From Bacteroidales bacterium (GTDB lineage: Bacteria; Bacteroidota; Bacteroidia; Bacteroidales; WRGA01): a stretch of DNA of 12,562 nucleotides. Within the stretch, counting starts at the first letter, position 1, and each line of letters opens with the position of its first letter. The stretch spans positions 1-12,562 of the forward strand of contig JAITHZ010000367.1 in assembly GCA_031279795.1 (NCBI GenBank). Direction: 5' to 3'. Positions 1-7,835 of this stretch are shown here, piece by piece. The position numbers were made by a program, and so were the translations under genes. The notes below the pieces were generated by a model, which did not search any database, was not told where the DNA came from, and was given only the letters and a program-made list of their open reading frames with translations.

Positions 1-2
1 CT

Positions 3-386
3 GATTTTGCGATAGCCAAAAAAATTGCGCTTCAAAATGCAAAATCAGAAATATCCGGAAGTATTCAGTCATTCTTCAATGAAGTGAATACGACTTATTT
101 TCAACAGTATGGCGTTGGAGCTACCCCCGAATTGTCGCAAAAAATTGAAGGAATGAGTCAGGACATTGTAACTCAGGTACTTTCCAACATTCGCGTGATA
201 GATTCGAAAACGCTTAAAGTAGACAAGAAGAAAGATGACGTGCGCTGTTTTGTAGCGGTGGAAATGTCGAAAAAAGACATTGGAAAACAACTGGCAGACG
301 GGATTTCCAGAGCGACAAAAGACAAAATTGATTTCGATGCAGACCAGTATCGCAAGATTTTTGAAGAAGCCATAGATAAAGAATAA
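3..386 (+). CDS. LPP20-like protein, C-terminal part (5' end outside window)
   Basis: The reading frame is open from base 3 to the TAA at 384-386, so this is the last 127 residues of a gene that begins upstream of the window. A GTG at 84 could start a shorter ORF, but the in-frame sequence before it (DFAIAKKIALQNAKSEISGS) reads as normal coding sequence, so I treat it as internal. The alternating Ala/Lys helix followed by a beta region with 'DVRCFVAVEMSKKDI' resembles LPP20-type domains of envelope lipoproteins, where a helix of the kind A..A...A...L packs on a small sheet. The signal peptide or lipobox cannot be seen. It ends 12 nt before the next gene, which also appears to carry an LPP20-like domain, so both are probably co-transcribed. 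Function unknown; the family assignment rests on pattern only. Confidence 0.75.
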   Translation, partial: DFAIAKKIALQNAKSEISGSIQSFFNEVNTTYFQQYGVGATPELSQKIEGMSQDIVTQVLSNIRVIDSKTLKVDKKKDDVRCFVAVEMSKKDIGKQLADGISRATKDKIDFDADQYRKIFEEAIDKE

Positions 387-398
387 TCTGGCAATGAA

Positions 399-1211
399 AT
401 GAATGCAGGTTGTGTAAGAACGACGCTCGCCGTAATCTTGTTTTTCGGCTGGTTGCTTGTTGGCGCTCAAGACATTAAAATCGACAGAGCGACAGGCGAA
501 TGGTCAATCAGCAACATATCTCCGGAACAGGCCTACGAGCGGGCGTTGACAGAAGCGAAATTTGAGGCTTTACGGCTTGCCGGCATCGACGAATCCATCA
601 ACGAAATCAATTCGCTGTACACCACGCAGCAAGGACAGTCCTATACCGGCGTGAGCAACATCGAACTGGGCGGAGAGGTGGTTGATTTTACCATTTTGGA
701 AAAAAAAATTGAACAAAAACAGGCCGGAACGGATTTGCTGGTGGCCAGAGTAGCCATCAAAGCCGTAGTACGCAAGTACGATAAAAAGCGGGATCCCTCA
801 TTTCTTCTGAAAGTTGAAGGTATTGAACATGCATACAGAAACGGCGACAAACTGTCGTTTTTTGTAACTCCTTATGGCGATGGCTTTTTGAAAATTTTTG
901 TTTTTGAACATAACAACAACGGCTATTTACTGTATCCGAATGAATACGAAAAAAACCGGTTGTTTCAGTCTAATACTAAAGTAAAATTCCCATTATCATA
1001 CGGATTTGACTACCAACTGGAAAAAATTGACGCAACAAAAATTTCCGAAACAAACTTGCTGCTTTTTGTCTATACAAAACAGGATGTTCCTTTTTTTGAA
1101 AAAGAAATAAATTTTCATTCGGTATTGAACTGGATAGCCAAAATAAGTCCCGACAACCGTGTGGAAGTACGCAGTTTATATCAGATAACTCAACGAAACT
1201 CTAAAAATTAA
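399..1211 (+). CDS. Secreted LPP20-like / DUF4384-like protein
   Basis: 270 residues. A signal peptide is visible (hydrophobic residues 8-22, likely cleavage after VGA at 21-23), predicting export to the periplasm. Residues about 40-130 form an LPP20/FlgT-N-like unit: a helix 'AYERALTEAKFEALRLAGID' followed by beta strands ending in 'ARVAIKAVVRKYDKKRDP'. Residues about 145-265 resemble DUF4384: 'YRNGDKLSFFVTPYGDGFLKIF', then 'GYLLYPNEYEKNRLF' and 'KVKFP', matching the family's run of a strand, 'LfPN' and 'iP'. DUF4384 is often found fused to caspase-like C14 proteases; here it is a separate gene in the same operon as one. The ATG at 399 is chosen because an ATG at 394 reaches a stop after one codon. 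Nine consecutive A bases occur at 700-708. It probably acts as a binding or scaffold protein; no catalytic residues are apparent. Confidence 0.8.
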   Translation: MNAGCVRTTLAVILFFGWLLVGAQDIKIDRATGEWSISNISPEQAYERALTEAKFEALRLAGIDESINEINSLYTTQQGQSYTGVSNIELGGEVVDFTILEKKIEQKQAGTDLLVARVAIKAVVRKYDKKRDPSFLLKVEGIEHAYRNGDKLSFFVTPYGDGFLKIFVFEHNNNGYLLYPNEYEKNRLFQSNTKVKFPLSYGFDYQLEKIDATKISETNLLLFVYTKQDVPFFEKEINFHSVLNWIAKISPDNRVEVRSLYQITQRNSKN

Positions 1212-1216
1212 TAATT

Positions 1217-2665
1217 ATGAAACGAATTTTTTCGGCATGTATTGTTTTTTGTTTCTTCTGCTTTTTACCTGTTCAGGCGCAGTTGGACTTTGAAAAATTC
1301 AAACAGGCTCAAATACAGCAATTCGACGATTTCAGGCAACAGAAACAGCTTGAATTTGCCGATTTTCTGGAACAAAAATGGGCAGAATTTGAAGTGATGT
1401 CGGGTAAAAAGCGGGTCGAAATGCCCAAACCCGTTGATCCTCCTGTTGTTGACCCAGAACGAAAAAAAAAGACGCCACCGGTAGAAATCCCCGCAGCTCC
1501 TGAAGTAATGACTATTCCGCAGAATTTGCCAAAACTTCCGGAACTCCCCGTACCAAAAGCGCCAAAAGATGTTACTTACACAAAAACGACGGTTGACTTT
1601 CTGGGCTATAAATTAAATTTTAATTACGACAAAAGATTTAATGTAGAATTGAAAGGACTTTACGAAGAAGACATCGCAAAGCTCTGGCGCACCCTGGCTA
1701 AAGCAAGTTTTGAAGAAGTGACCTATCAATGTCTCCTGATAAAACGAGAATTAAAACTCAACGACTGGGGATATTATATGTTTGTGAAAAATCTGGCCGA
1801 TAGAATATATACACCGGATAAAGCCAATGAAAAAACGATTTTCACAGCATTTATTCTCAATGACAGCGGCTACCGGACACGAATAGCCAGAGACAAAACC
1901 TATCGGGAAATTCTGTTGCTCCTGCCGATTGAAGACCAAGTGTATGAACGCCGCTATGTTCAGGTCGACGGGAAAAATTATTACCTGATGGGCAACGAGC
2001 AAAAATCTGTTTATTCGTACAGCAACAACTGGAAAGACGACAACGAGAAACGAACGGTATCATTAACCATCGAAGAACCGATAAATGTGTCAAAACCAAC
2101 AGAAACAGAAACAGTTAAAAACGAAGTGTTCGGCGAAGGTATACGCATAACCTTCAACCCAAACACAAAGGATTTTTACGCCCAAATGCCGTCGTGCGAC
2201 ATTTCAGTGCCATTCAATTCAGAATGTTCGGCAGATGTGACTGCTTCGCTTCAAACCCAAATCGGAAAACGCCTCGAAGGAAAAACTCCCTACGAACAAG
2301 TGGCAACATTGTTGAACTTCATGCATCAGGGTTTTCCATATAAAACTGATTTTGAGCAATTTGGGAAAGAGAAATTTTTCTTTTACGAGGAAGCGTTTGA
2401 ATATCCATTTACCGACTGCGAAGATAATGCCATTCTGTTTGCCTACCTGGTGCGGAAACTTACCGGACTTAAAGTTATCGGGCTGATCTACAGTGGTCAT
2501 GCCGCTACGGCCGTTAATTTGGGCGACAATGTCGACGGAGCATTTGTTACATTTAAAGGCGCAAAATATACAGTTTGCGATCCTACTTACATCGGCGCTT
2601 CGGTTGGCGACTGCATTCCAGAATATATGAACGAATCGCCCACTGTTATTGAAATTAAAAATTAA
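1217..2665 (+). CDS. Secreted transglutaminase-fold protein with Phe-rich coiled-coil N-terminus
   Basis: 482 residues. The signal peptide spans residues 1-21 (cleavage near VQA-QLDF). Residues 24-58 hold roughly 11-residue Phe-containing helical repeats (DFEKFKQAQIQQF, DDFRQQKQLEF, ADFLEQKWAEF), followed by a proline-rich linker (about 69-118) and a mostly beta middle region (about 120-330). The C-terminus has a transglutaminase/papain-like triad order: C401 in 'TDCEDNAILFAYLV', H428 in 'YSGHAATAV' and D455 in 'VCDPTYIG'. The Cys-at-helix, His-strand, Asp-strand layout matches the family, so it is likely catalytic as a peptidase or amide-forming enzyme in the envelope; the substrate is unknown. 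It begins 5 nt after the previous gene and ends 15 nt before the WD40 gene. Nine A bases at 1462-1470 lie in the linker. The fold assignment is fairly secure, the reaction is not. Confidence 0.85.
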   Translation: MKRIFSACIVFCFFCFLPVQAQLDFEKFKQAQIQQFDDFRQQKQLEFADFLEQKWAEFEVMSGKKRVEMPKPVDPPVVDPERKKKTPPVEIPAAPEVMTIPQNLPKLPELPVPKAPKDVTYTKTTVDFLGYKLNFNYDKRFNVELKGLYEEDIAKLWRTLAKASFEEVTYQCLLIKRELKLNDWGYYMFVKNLADRIYTPDKANEKTIFTAFILNDSGYRTRIARDKTYREILLLLPIEDQVYERRYVQVDGKNYYLMGNEQKSVYSYSNNWKDDNEKRTVSLTIEEPINVSKPTETETVKNEVFGEGIRITFNPNTKDFYAQMPSCDISVPFNSECSADVTASLQTQIGKRLEGKTPYEQVATLLNFMHQGFPYKTDFEQFGKEKFFFYEEAFEYPFTDCEDNAILFAYLVRKLTGLKVIGLIYSGHAATAVNLGDNVDGAFVTFKGAKYTVCDPTYIGASVGDCIPEYMNESPTVIEIKN

Positions 2666-2680
2666 CTGATAACTAAAAAT

Positions 2681-4768
2681 ATGAAAAAGACATTATTGCA
2701 GTTCGCCGTGTTTTTTCTGATTGCATTTTCGTCTCCTGTTTTCGCTCAATTAGAAACAATCAAAACTTTTCCATCAAAAGGCGAAATCAAGATGTTTAGC
2801 AATGCAAGCTTCGTGCTGGTCTATTATTCGCCGCCATCGCTCAATACCTATCGAGACAGAACGATTACTTCCATGTCGAAGGTCACGGCGCTTGCCATCA
2901 ATCCGAGCGGAAGTTCATTTGCCGTAATCAGCGACAGCGAAACGCTGGACATATTCTCCATGAGTAACGAAGACGAACGATTGTTTAAAATAAAAGATAC
3001 ACGTAAGGAGTTGAAAGCGAAACCCCTTCCGGTAGCCGTTGCCTATTCGACCGACGCGCGGCATCTTCTGACAGGTAATTCGTTCAACGAAATCGTGGTA
3101 TATGATACGCGAGCATACATGCAGCAGTTTATTCTGCGTGGGAACAAACCAGTTACGGCATTGGCAATGAGTTCCAACAATTATTTTATTGCTGCAATAA
3201 CCAGCGATAATCTGGTGGATATCTGGAATTTTGAAACAAAAGCAATCCGGACAAAACTAAGGCTGGATGCAGTTGGCAGCGGCTTGGCTTTCTCGCCTGA
3301 TGCTTCGATGCTTGCCGTCACATCCGGCAATAAGTTAATTGTTTATAATACAAGAAATTGGGAAATATTTCTGACATACGAAAGCGAACACCAGCTTGCT
3401 TCGCCTACATTTAACGGTGATGACAAATACGTGGCTTTCGTTAGCGGCGGCAAAGAAATTGTGATCTACAACATCAGAAAAAATGAGGTGACGCAGGTGA
3501 TCAGCGAAGCCGAATCTGTTCATTCGTGTAATTTTTTTGAAAACAGATCAACCAGCAAGGCTTACCTTGTTTCCAACCGTCCGAAACATATAGTTTTCTG
3601 GAATGCCAACGGATTGAATCCATTCTACGGAAAGATTATCAATCAGGAAGTTGATCGCAAAATGAATGAATGGGTAAAAATGATGCAAGGGGAAACAATG
3701 GAAGAATATGCCATCCGTGTGAACGACGAAACACGAGCGAAACAGATGGAACTCTTTGCGCAGGAAGCAGCTACCGCTCTTGCCGGCAACCGTCTGGCAA
3801 TGGAAAATCCTTTTGTTGGCGATTATAACAGCGAAGGAGGCTTGCTGTCTATTAATTTTGCTACCCTGACGCCAATTGAAATACCGGTTCCGGCGTCGGA
3901 AGTATCAAGTTTTGATAAAAATAAACTGAAATTCGAAAACGCTGTTTATTCATTAACAGAAAATGATGAATTTAAACTGGTTTATCTCGAAGTCACGAAC
4001 GAAGTGAACAACAAGGTGTATATCTATGACAATATCGGACGAACACGAATGACTGCAATTGCGGTAGATTCGTCGTTAGACCTTGTGCCGCTCGAAATTC
4101 TGCAGATTGCCAGTCAGGAAGAAATGCAGCTGCAGGCAGTCACAGAAAATGTCATGAATGAAAACAAACAGGAAAAACTGATTTCCGACAATACACAAAT
4201 CAACGTACACACAGAAGTAATCGCAGATGTGGACGCCGACGGCAACAAAATTCTGAACTACCGAATCAGCTATCAGTATGAGGTGATAAGCGAGGAATTT
4301 TCGGCACGCGACGATTTTCCCTCTGGCGGATATGACATCCTGAAATCGAATGCTGCCATGTCGCTGATGAAAATTATCAAAAGCTCATTTGAAGAAGGCG
4401 ACTTTGCCAAATACCTCGAAGCAGGAAAAGTGGTGAAGATTTCGATAACCGGCTCAGCCGATGGAGCGCCTGTTCGCGGAAAAATTTCCTACAATGGCGC
4501 GTATGGCGATTTTGTGGGCGAACCGTATTACCAAAATGGCGATTTAAACAACATTACCATCACCAAAGTAACAGGCATTACTTCCAACCCACAGCTGGCA
4601 TTTATTCGCGCTGCCGGCGTGAAGGAGTATTTGTCGAAAAACATTAGCGCCTTGCAGCAAACGCGCAACGATTATCAGTTCAACATCGAAGTGGCGGAAG
4701 AACGCGGAGGCGAATTTCGGAGAATACAGATTCGATTTACAATTGTAGACGCTTTTAAACAAAAATAA
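2681..4768 (+). CDS. Secreted WD40-type beta-propeller protein with OmpA-like C-terminal domain
   Basis: 695 residues with a signal peptide (1-22, 'SSPVFA' before Q23). Residues about 65-310 show at least six propeller-blade signatures, such as 'VTALAINPSGSSFAV', 'PVTALAMSSNNYFIAA' with 'VDIWNFETKAI', and 'GLAFSPDASMLAVTSGNKLI'. A helical segment follows (about 320-370, 'EVDRKMNEWVKMMQGETMEE'), then a beta/helix region (375-500). Residues about 583-693 resemble a diverged OmpA/MotB peptidoglycan-binding domain: 'VVKISITGSADGAPV', then 'NPQLAFIRAAGVKEYL' in place of the usual N..LS..RA..V..yL, and 'GGEFRRIQIRFTI' at the end. The domain carries an insert of about 35 residues. A role as a recognition scaffold tethered to the cell wall is inferred. 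It ends 5 nt before the caspase gene, suggesting that the two proteins act together. Confidence 0.85.
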   Translation: MKKTLLQFAVFFLIAFSSPVFAQLETIKTFPSKGEIKMFSNASFVLVYYSPPSLNTYRDRTITSMSKVTALAINPSGSSFAVISDSETLDIFSMSNEDERLFKIKDTRKELKAKPLPVAVAYSTDARHLLTGNSFNEIVVYDTRAYMQQFILRGNKPVTALAMSSNNYFIAAITSDNLVDIWNFETKAIRTKLRLDAVGSGLAFSPDASMLAVTSGNKLIVYNTRNWEIFLTYESEHQLASPTFNGDDKYVAFVSGGKEIVIYNIRKNEVTQVISEAESVHSCNFFENRSTSKAYLVSNRPKHIVFWNANGLNPFYGKIINQEVDRKMNEWVKMMQGETMEEYAIRVNDETRAKQMELFAQEAATALAGNRLAMENPFVGDYNSEGGLLSINFATLTPIEIPVPASEVSSFDKNKLKFENAVYSLTENDEFKLVYLEVTNEVNNKVYIYDNIGRTRMTAIAVDSSLDLVPLEILQIASQEEMQLQAVTENVMNENKQEKLISDNTQINVHTEVIADVDADGNKILNYRISYQYEVISEEFSARDDFPSGGYDILKSNAAMSLMKIIKSSFEEGDFAKYLEAGKVVKISITGSADGAPVRGKISYNGAYGDFVGEPYYQNGDLNNITITKVTGITSNPQLAFIRAAGVKEYLSKNISALQQTRNDYQFNIEVAEERGGEFRRIQIRFTIVDAFKQK

Positions 4769-4773
4769 AAATT

Positions 4774-7554
4774 ATGAAAAAGCGGATTACGTTTTCAATT
4801 TTATGTTGCATGGTTTTTGCTTTTTTTTCGTTTGCCCAAACGACTGAAGAATCATTCAAAAAAGCCAATCAATTGTTTGTCCTTTATGAAAGCGAACGGG
4901 ACAAGGGTACGAACATCGACGGCGCTTATGCCTATTTGCTGGAAAGCTACAACAATTTCCAGAAAGTAGCAAACGCAGCGGATAACAACGCATTTATATC
5001 CGGAATAAAAAACCGCTTGAGGGCGGCTTATCCTGTTTTGGAAAATGCTGTTGTTTACTATGTTGAACAGCAGAACAACAGCAAGGCGCTGGATTTTGCG
5101 CTGCCGTACGTCGAATTGCCGCAACACCCGCTGTTCCGCAACGAACTGCTGCCAAAAAGCGCACAGTATCCGTCGATTGTCTATTCTGCCGGAATAGCAG
5201 CGTTTAAACTTCAAAAATACACGCAGGCTATTTCCCTGTTTCAGGAATATTTGCATACCGACTCGAAAGTATATGCCAAAGATGCATATACTTATTTGAA
5301 CATGATTTATCAGGCACAAAAAAATCTTAAAGAACAGGAAAATATCCTGCTGCGTGCCAACGAACAATACCCTTTAGTGCTTGATTTTCTGTACAATCTG
5401 GTTAATGTATATATCACAGCACAACATATTGACAAGGTGTTGTCTACGATTGACAAGATTCTGGCAATTGACCAGAATAATGAAAAAGTACTTCCGGTAA
5501 AAGCCAGAATTCTTGAAACCTCCGGTAAAAACGAAGAAGCTCTGCAAATTTATCAGCGACTTTATACACTGAATCCGGGTAATTTTGAACTGGTGACCGG
5601 TCTGGCTCGCAGCAATTTCAATTATGCGACAGAAATTATCAACAATGGCGCCACAATTGCCGACGATATACAGTACGCCCTCGTCCGGCAAAAGGCTGCA
5701 GGATATTTGATGGATGCCAAAGACTTGTTTGTTAAAATACTGGAAAAAGACCCGACCTTGCGGCAATACATGGTTGGGCTGGCCAATGTTTACCACTACA
5801 TGGACATGATTCCCGAATACAAGGTATTAAACCAGCTGATTGCCGATGGCGCTGATTATTCGCTCTTCGCCGCCCGCATGGAGGCTTACAGTGCATTGCA
5901 GCAGCAAAATCCGGCAGCGCAAACGGAAGACGCAGCTATTCCGCGTCCACAGAATCCGGCAAAACTGGTTATCAGGATAGACGAATTTGCCGAAAGCAGC
6001 CAAAATAAAATCATTGACGCAGGCGAAAGTTTTGCGGTTACCTTCACCGTCCAGAATCAGGGGCTGGGAGATGCGTACAATATCCGGTTGCGCCTGTCCG
6101 AACAGCAGGGACTTGACCGCTTCTTTGACGGAAGTAAGGAGATGGACGGCGGGAATATTCCGGCAGGTGCTTCCAAGCAATATACCATGCGCTATATTGT
6201 GGACAGAAACCTGCCGCAGGGAAACGTCGCCATCAACATCTACGCATTCGAGGCAAACGGTTTTGACGCCGATCCGGCCGAGCTGATTGTGGCAACGAAC
6301 GATTTTGCCATGCCGCGTCTGGCGGTTGCCGATCATCAGTTTTTTGCAGCCGAAGGATCTTCCATTACGCTGGGCGACAACGGAAAACTGACGGTGGCTA
6401 TCCGAAACAACGGAAGCGTAACTGCCAATCAGGTGAGAATCAATTTTAAACTGCCAAGAAACGTGTTTACCACCGATGTTACAGACATTACTGTCGACAG
6501 CATTCCGCCCGGAGATGTTTCTGTCGTGGATTGCGGCTTTTTGGTGAACAAACGTTTTGACCAGGATTCAATTGCCGTGCTGATGGCCGTTAGCGAAAAT
6601 TCCAAATCGTCGGCCATTAACGAGGTGTTCCGTGTAAAAGTCGGACAGTACCTGACGGCAGCCAATACCCTCAGGATTGACGGCGTCGGCACGGCCAGCC
6701 AGCCCACTGTGCGGCCGTCAGAAAAATTCTCCCTCACGTTCAAAAGCGAACTGCTGGAAAATATTCCGGAAGGAACGCCTCATGAGCATCGTTATGCATT
6801 GATTATTGGAAACGAAGACTATAGCGTGGCCGGAGCAAACGCCGAAATTAACGTACCTTATGCAGTAAATGATGCGGCTGTATTCAGGGAATATGGCATC
6901 CGGCTGTTTGGAATACCGGCCAAGCACATAAAATATGTAGCCAATGCCACCGCCGGCATCATGCATGAACAGCTGGATTGGCTGGTAAACATGGCCGGAA
7001 CTGACCCCGACGCCGAATTGTTTTTCTTCTTTTCCGGACATGGAAATAACGACGAACGCACCAAAGACGCTTTTCTGGTGCCGGTGGACGTAAGCGGAAA
7101 AAACATCCGCTTTGGCATTTCGCTGGAAGAGCTCTATGCCGAACTGTCGAAACATCCGGTAAAAGCAGCTTATGTTTTTCTGGACGCTTGCTTCAGCGGC
7201 GGCTTCAAGGGCGAAGAGGCGCTGGTAGCCCAAAAAGCGGTGCGCGTTGTTCCCAAAACAGGCATGCCGCGCGGAAACACCATTTCGTTTTCCTCAAGCA
7301 GCGGCGACCAGACGTCAAGCGTTTATCACGAAAAGAAACAAGGCTATTTTACTTATTACCTGATCAAAACCTTGCAGGAAACAAGTGGCGACGTCACGAT
7401 GAAAGATTTATTTGCCAAAACAGCAGAAAACGTGCGGAGAGCAACCACATTTGCCGGTAAAGTGCAAGAACCGCAAATTACGGTATCTCCTTCTGTTACT
7501 TATGACTGGGAAAACCTGAAACTGAAAACAGGCAGCCCTCATGAGGCTTTTTGA
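4774..7554 (+). CDS. Secreted TPR / CARDB-like / caspase-like (peptidase C14) protein
   Basis: 926 residues. The signal peptide spans 1-21 (cleavage near SFAQ). Residues about 28-365 are helical TPR-type repeats, for example 'AAFKLQKYTQAISLFQEYL' and 'GKNEEALQIYQRLYTLNPGN'. Residues about 396-520 and 520-650 are two beta-sandwich units of CARDB type ('IIDAGESFAVTFTVQNQGLG' and 'GDNGKLTVAIRNNGSVTANQ'). The C14 domain runs from about 672 to 915: 'HRYALIIGNEDY' start strand, catalytic H756 in 'FFFSGHGNN', catalytic C806 in 'FLDACFSGG', then 'ISFSSSSGDQTSS' and 'GYFTYYLIKTL'. Both catalytic residues are present, so an active Arg/Lys- or Asp-directed endopeptidase is expected, but specificity cannot be read from sequence. 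Export makes a periplasmic or surface role likely. It is the last gene of the five-gene operon; TPR and propeller partners may control it. Confidence 0.93.
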   Translation: MKKRITFSILCCMVFAFFSFAQTTEESFKKANQLFVLYESERDKGTNIDGAYAYLLESYNNFQKVANAADNNAFISGIKNRLRAAYPVLENAVVYYVEQQNNSKALDFALPYVELPQHPLFRNELLPKSAQYPSIVYSAGIAAFKLQKYTQAISLFQEYLHTDSKVYAKDAYTYLNMIYQAQKNLKEQENILLRANEQYPLVLDFLYNLVNVYITAQHIDKVLSTIDKILAIDQNNEKVLPVKARILETSGKNEEALQIYQRLYTLNPGNFELVTGLARSNFNYATEIINNGATIADDIQYALVRQKAAGYLMDAKDLFVKILEKDPTLRQYMVGLANVYHYMDMIPEYKVLNQLIADGADYSLFAARMEAYSALQQQNPAAQTEDAAIPRPQNPAKLVIRIDEFAESSQNKIIDAGESFAVTFTVQNQGLGDAYNIRLRLSEQQGLDRFFDGSKEMDGGNIPAGASKQYTMRYIVDRNLPQGNVAINIYAFEANGFDADPAELIVATNDFAMPRLAVADHQFFAAEGSSITLGDNGKLTVAIRNNGSVTANQVRINFKLPRNVFTTDVTDITVDSIPPGDVSVVDCGFLVNKRFDQDSIAVLMAVSENSKSSAINEVFRVKVGQYLTAANTLRIDGVGTASQPTVRPSEKFSLTFKSELLENIPEGTPHEHRYALIIGNEDYSVAGANAEINVPYAVNDAAVFREYGIRLFGIPAKHIKYVANATAGIMHEQLDWLVNMAGTDPDAELFFFFSGHGNNDERTKDAFLVPVDVSGKNIRFGISLEELYAELSKHPVKAAYVFLDACFSGGFKGEEALVAQKAVRVVPKTGMPRGNTISFSSSSGDQTSSVYHEKKQGYFTYYLIKTLQETSGDVTMKDLFAKTAENVRRATTFAGKVQEPQITVSPSVTYDWENLKLKTGSPHEAF

Positions 7555-7575
7555 TACATTGTCATTGCGAAGTCC

Positions 7576-7616
7576 TGCTGACTTGGCGCTTACAACGGTC
7601 AAGCGCCAAGTCAGCA
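7576..7616. repeat. Perfect 16-bp inverted repeat (stem-loop), possible operon-end hairpin
   Basis: The arms 7576-7591 (TGCTGACTTGGCGCTT) and 7601-7616 are exact reverse complements around a 9-nt loop. The stem is GC-rich and starts 22 nt after the caspase stop codon, so it could end transcription or protect the 3' end of the message. The sequence after it is AAAAATATT rather than a T-run, so it is not a canonical intrinsic terminator. It could also be part of a dispersed palindromic repeat. Confidence 0.7.
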
Positions 7617-7683
7617 AAAATATTCTGTCGTCCGTCTTGCGGTAATCATCATATTTGATTTGGTTCATTCATTAATTCATGTT

Positions 7684-7716
7684 AATTCTCAATTCTCAAT
7701 TCTCAATTCTCAATTC
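7684..7716. repeat. Tandem repeat of 7-bp unit AATTCTC (four full copies plus AATTC)
   Basis: Copies lie at 7684-7690, 7691-7697, 7698-7704 and 7705-7711, with a partial copy at 7712-7716, all identical. It is non-coding and just upstream of possible galK promoter sequence. The copies are contiguous without spacers, so this is a short tandem repeat, not a CRISPR array. Related sequence (CTCAATTCGTAATTCTCAA) occurs at 12544-12562. Confidence 0.9.
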
Positions 7717-7723
7717 ATTTATG

Positions 7724-7731
7724 TAATTTTG
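7724..7731 (+). promoter_or_regulatory. Candidate galK promoter -7 box (TAATTTTG)
   Basis: TAATTTTG matches the Bacteroidetes -7 consensus TAnnTTTG, but the expected TTTG about 19-21 nt upstream is missing because the AATTCTC repeats sit there. It would give a leader of about 150 nt before galK. Only half of a promoter is supported. Confidence 0.3.
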
Positions 7732-7835
7732 TCCCGCAGTGTTTTTATGTTAATTATTCCTTTTTATTTATACAGAAAGTTTGCGAAACCTAACTAAGCG
7801 AACGAAAATCAGTTCATTGAAAAATGTCAATTAAC

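Noticed and set aside
84..386. A short gene starting at the GTG at 84
   Set aside because: The same frame is open to the window edge with convincing protein sequence before the GTG, so the gene is a 5'-truncated longer one.
4852..7233. Several long - strand open frames opposite the caspase gene
   Set aside because: They mirror the codon bias of the real gene, have no family resemblance and overlap one continuous multi-domain protein.
7684..7716. CRISPR array
   Set aside because: The units are 7 bp and contiguous with no spacers, and no cas genes are near.
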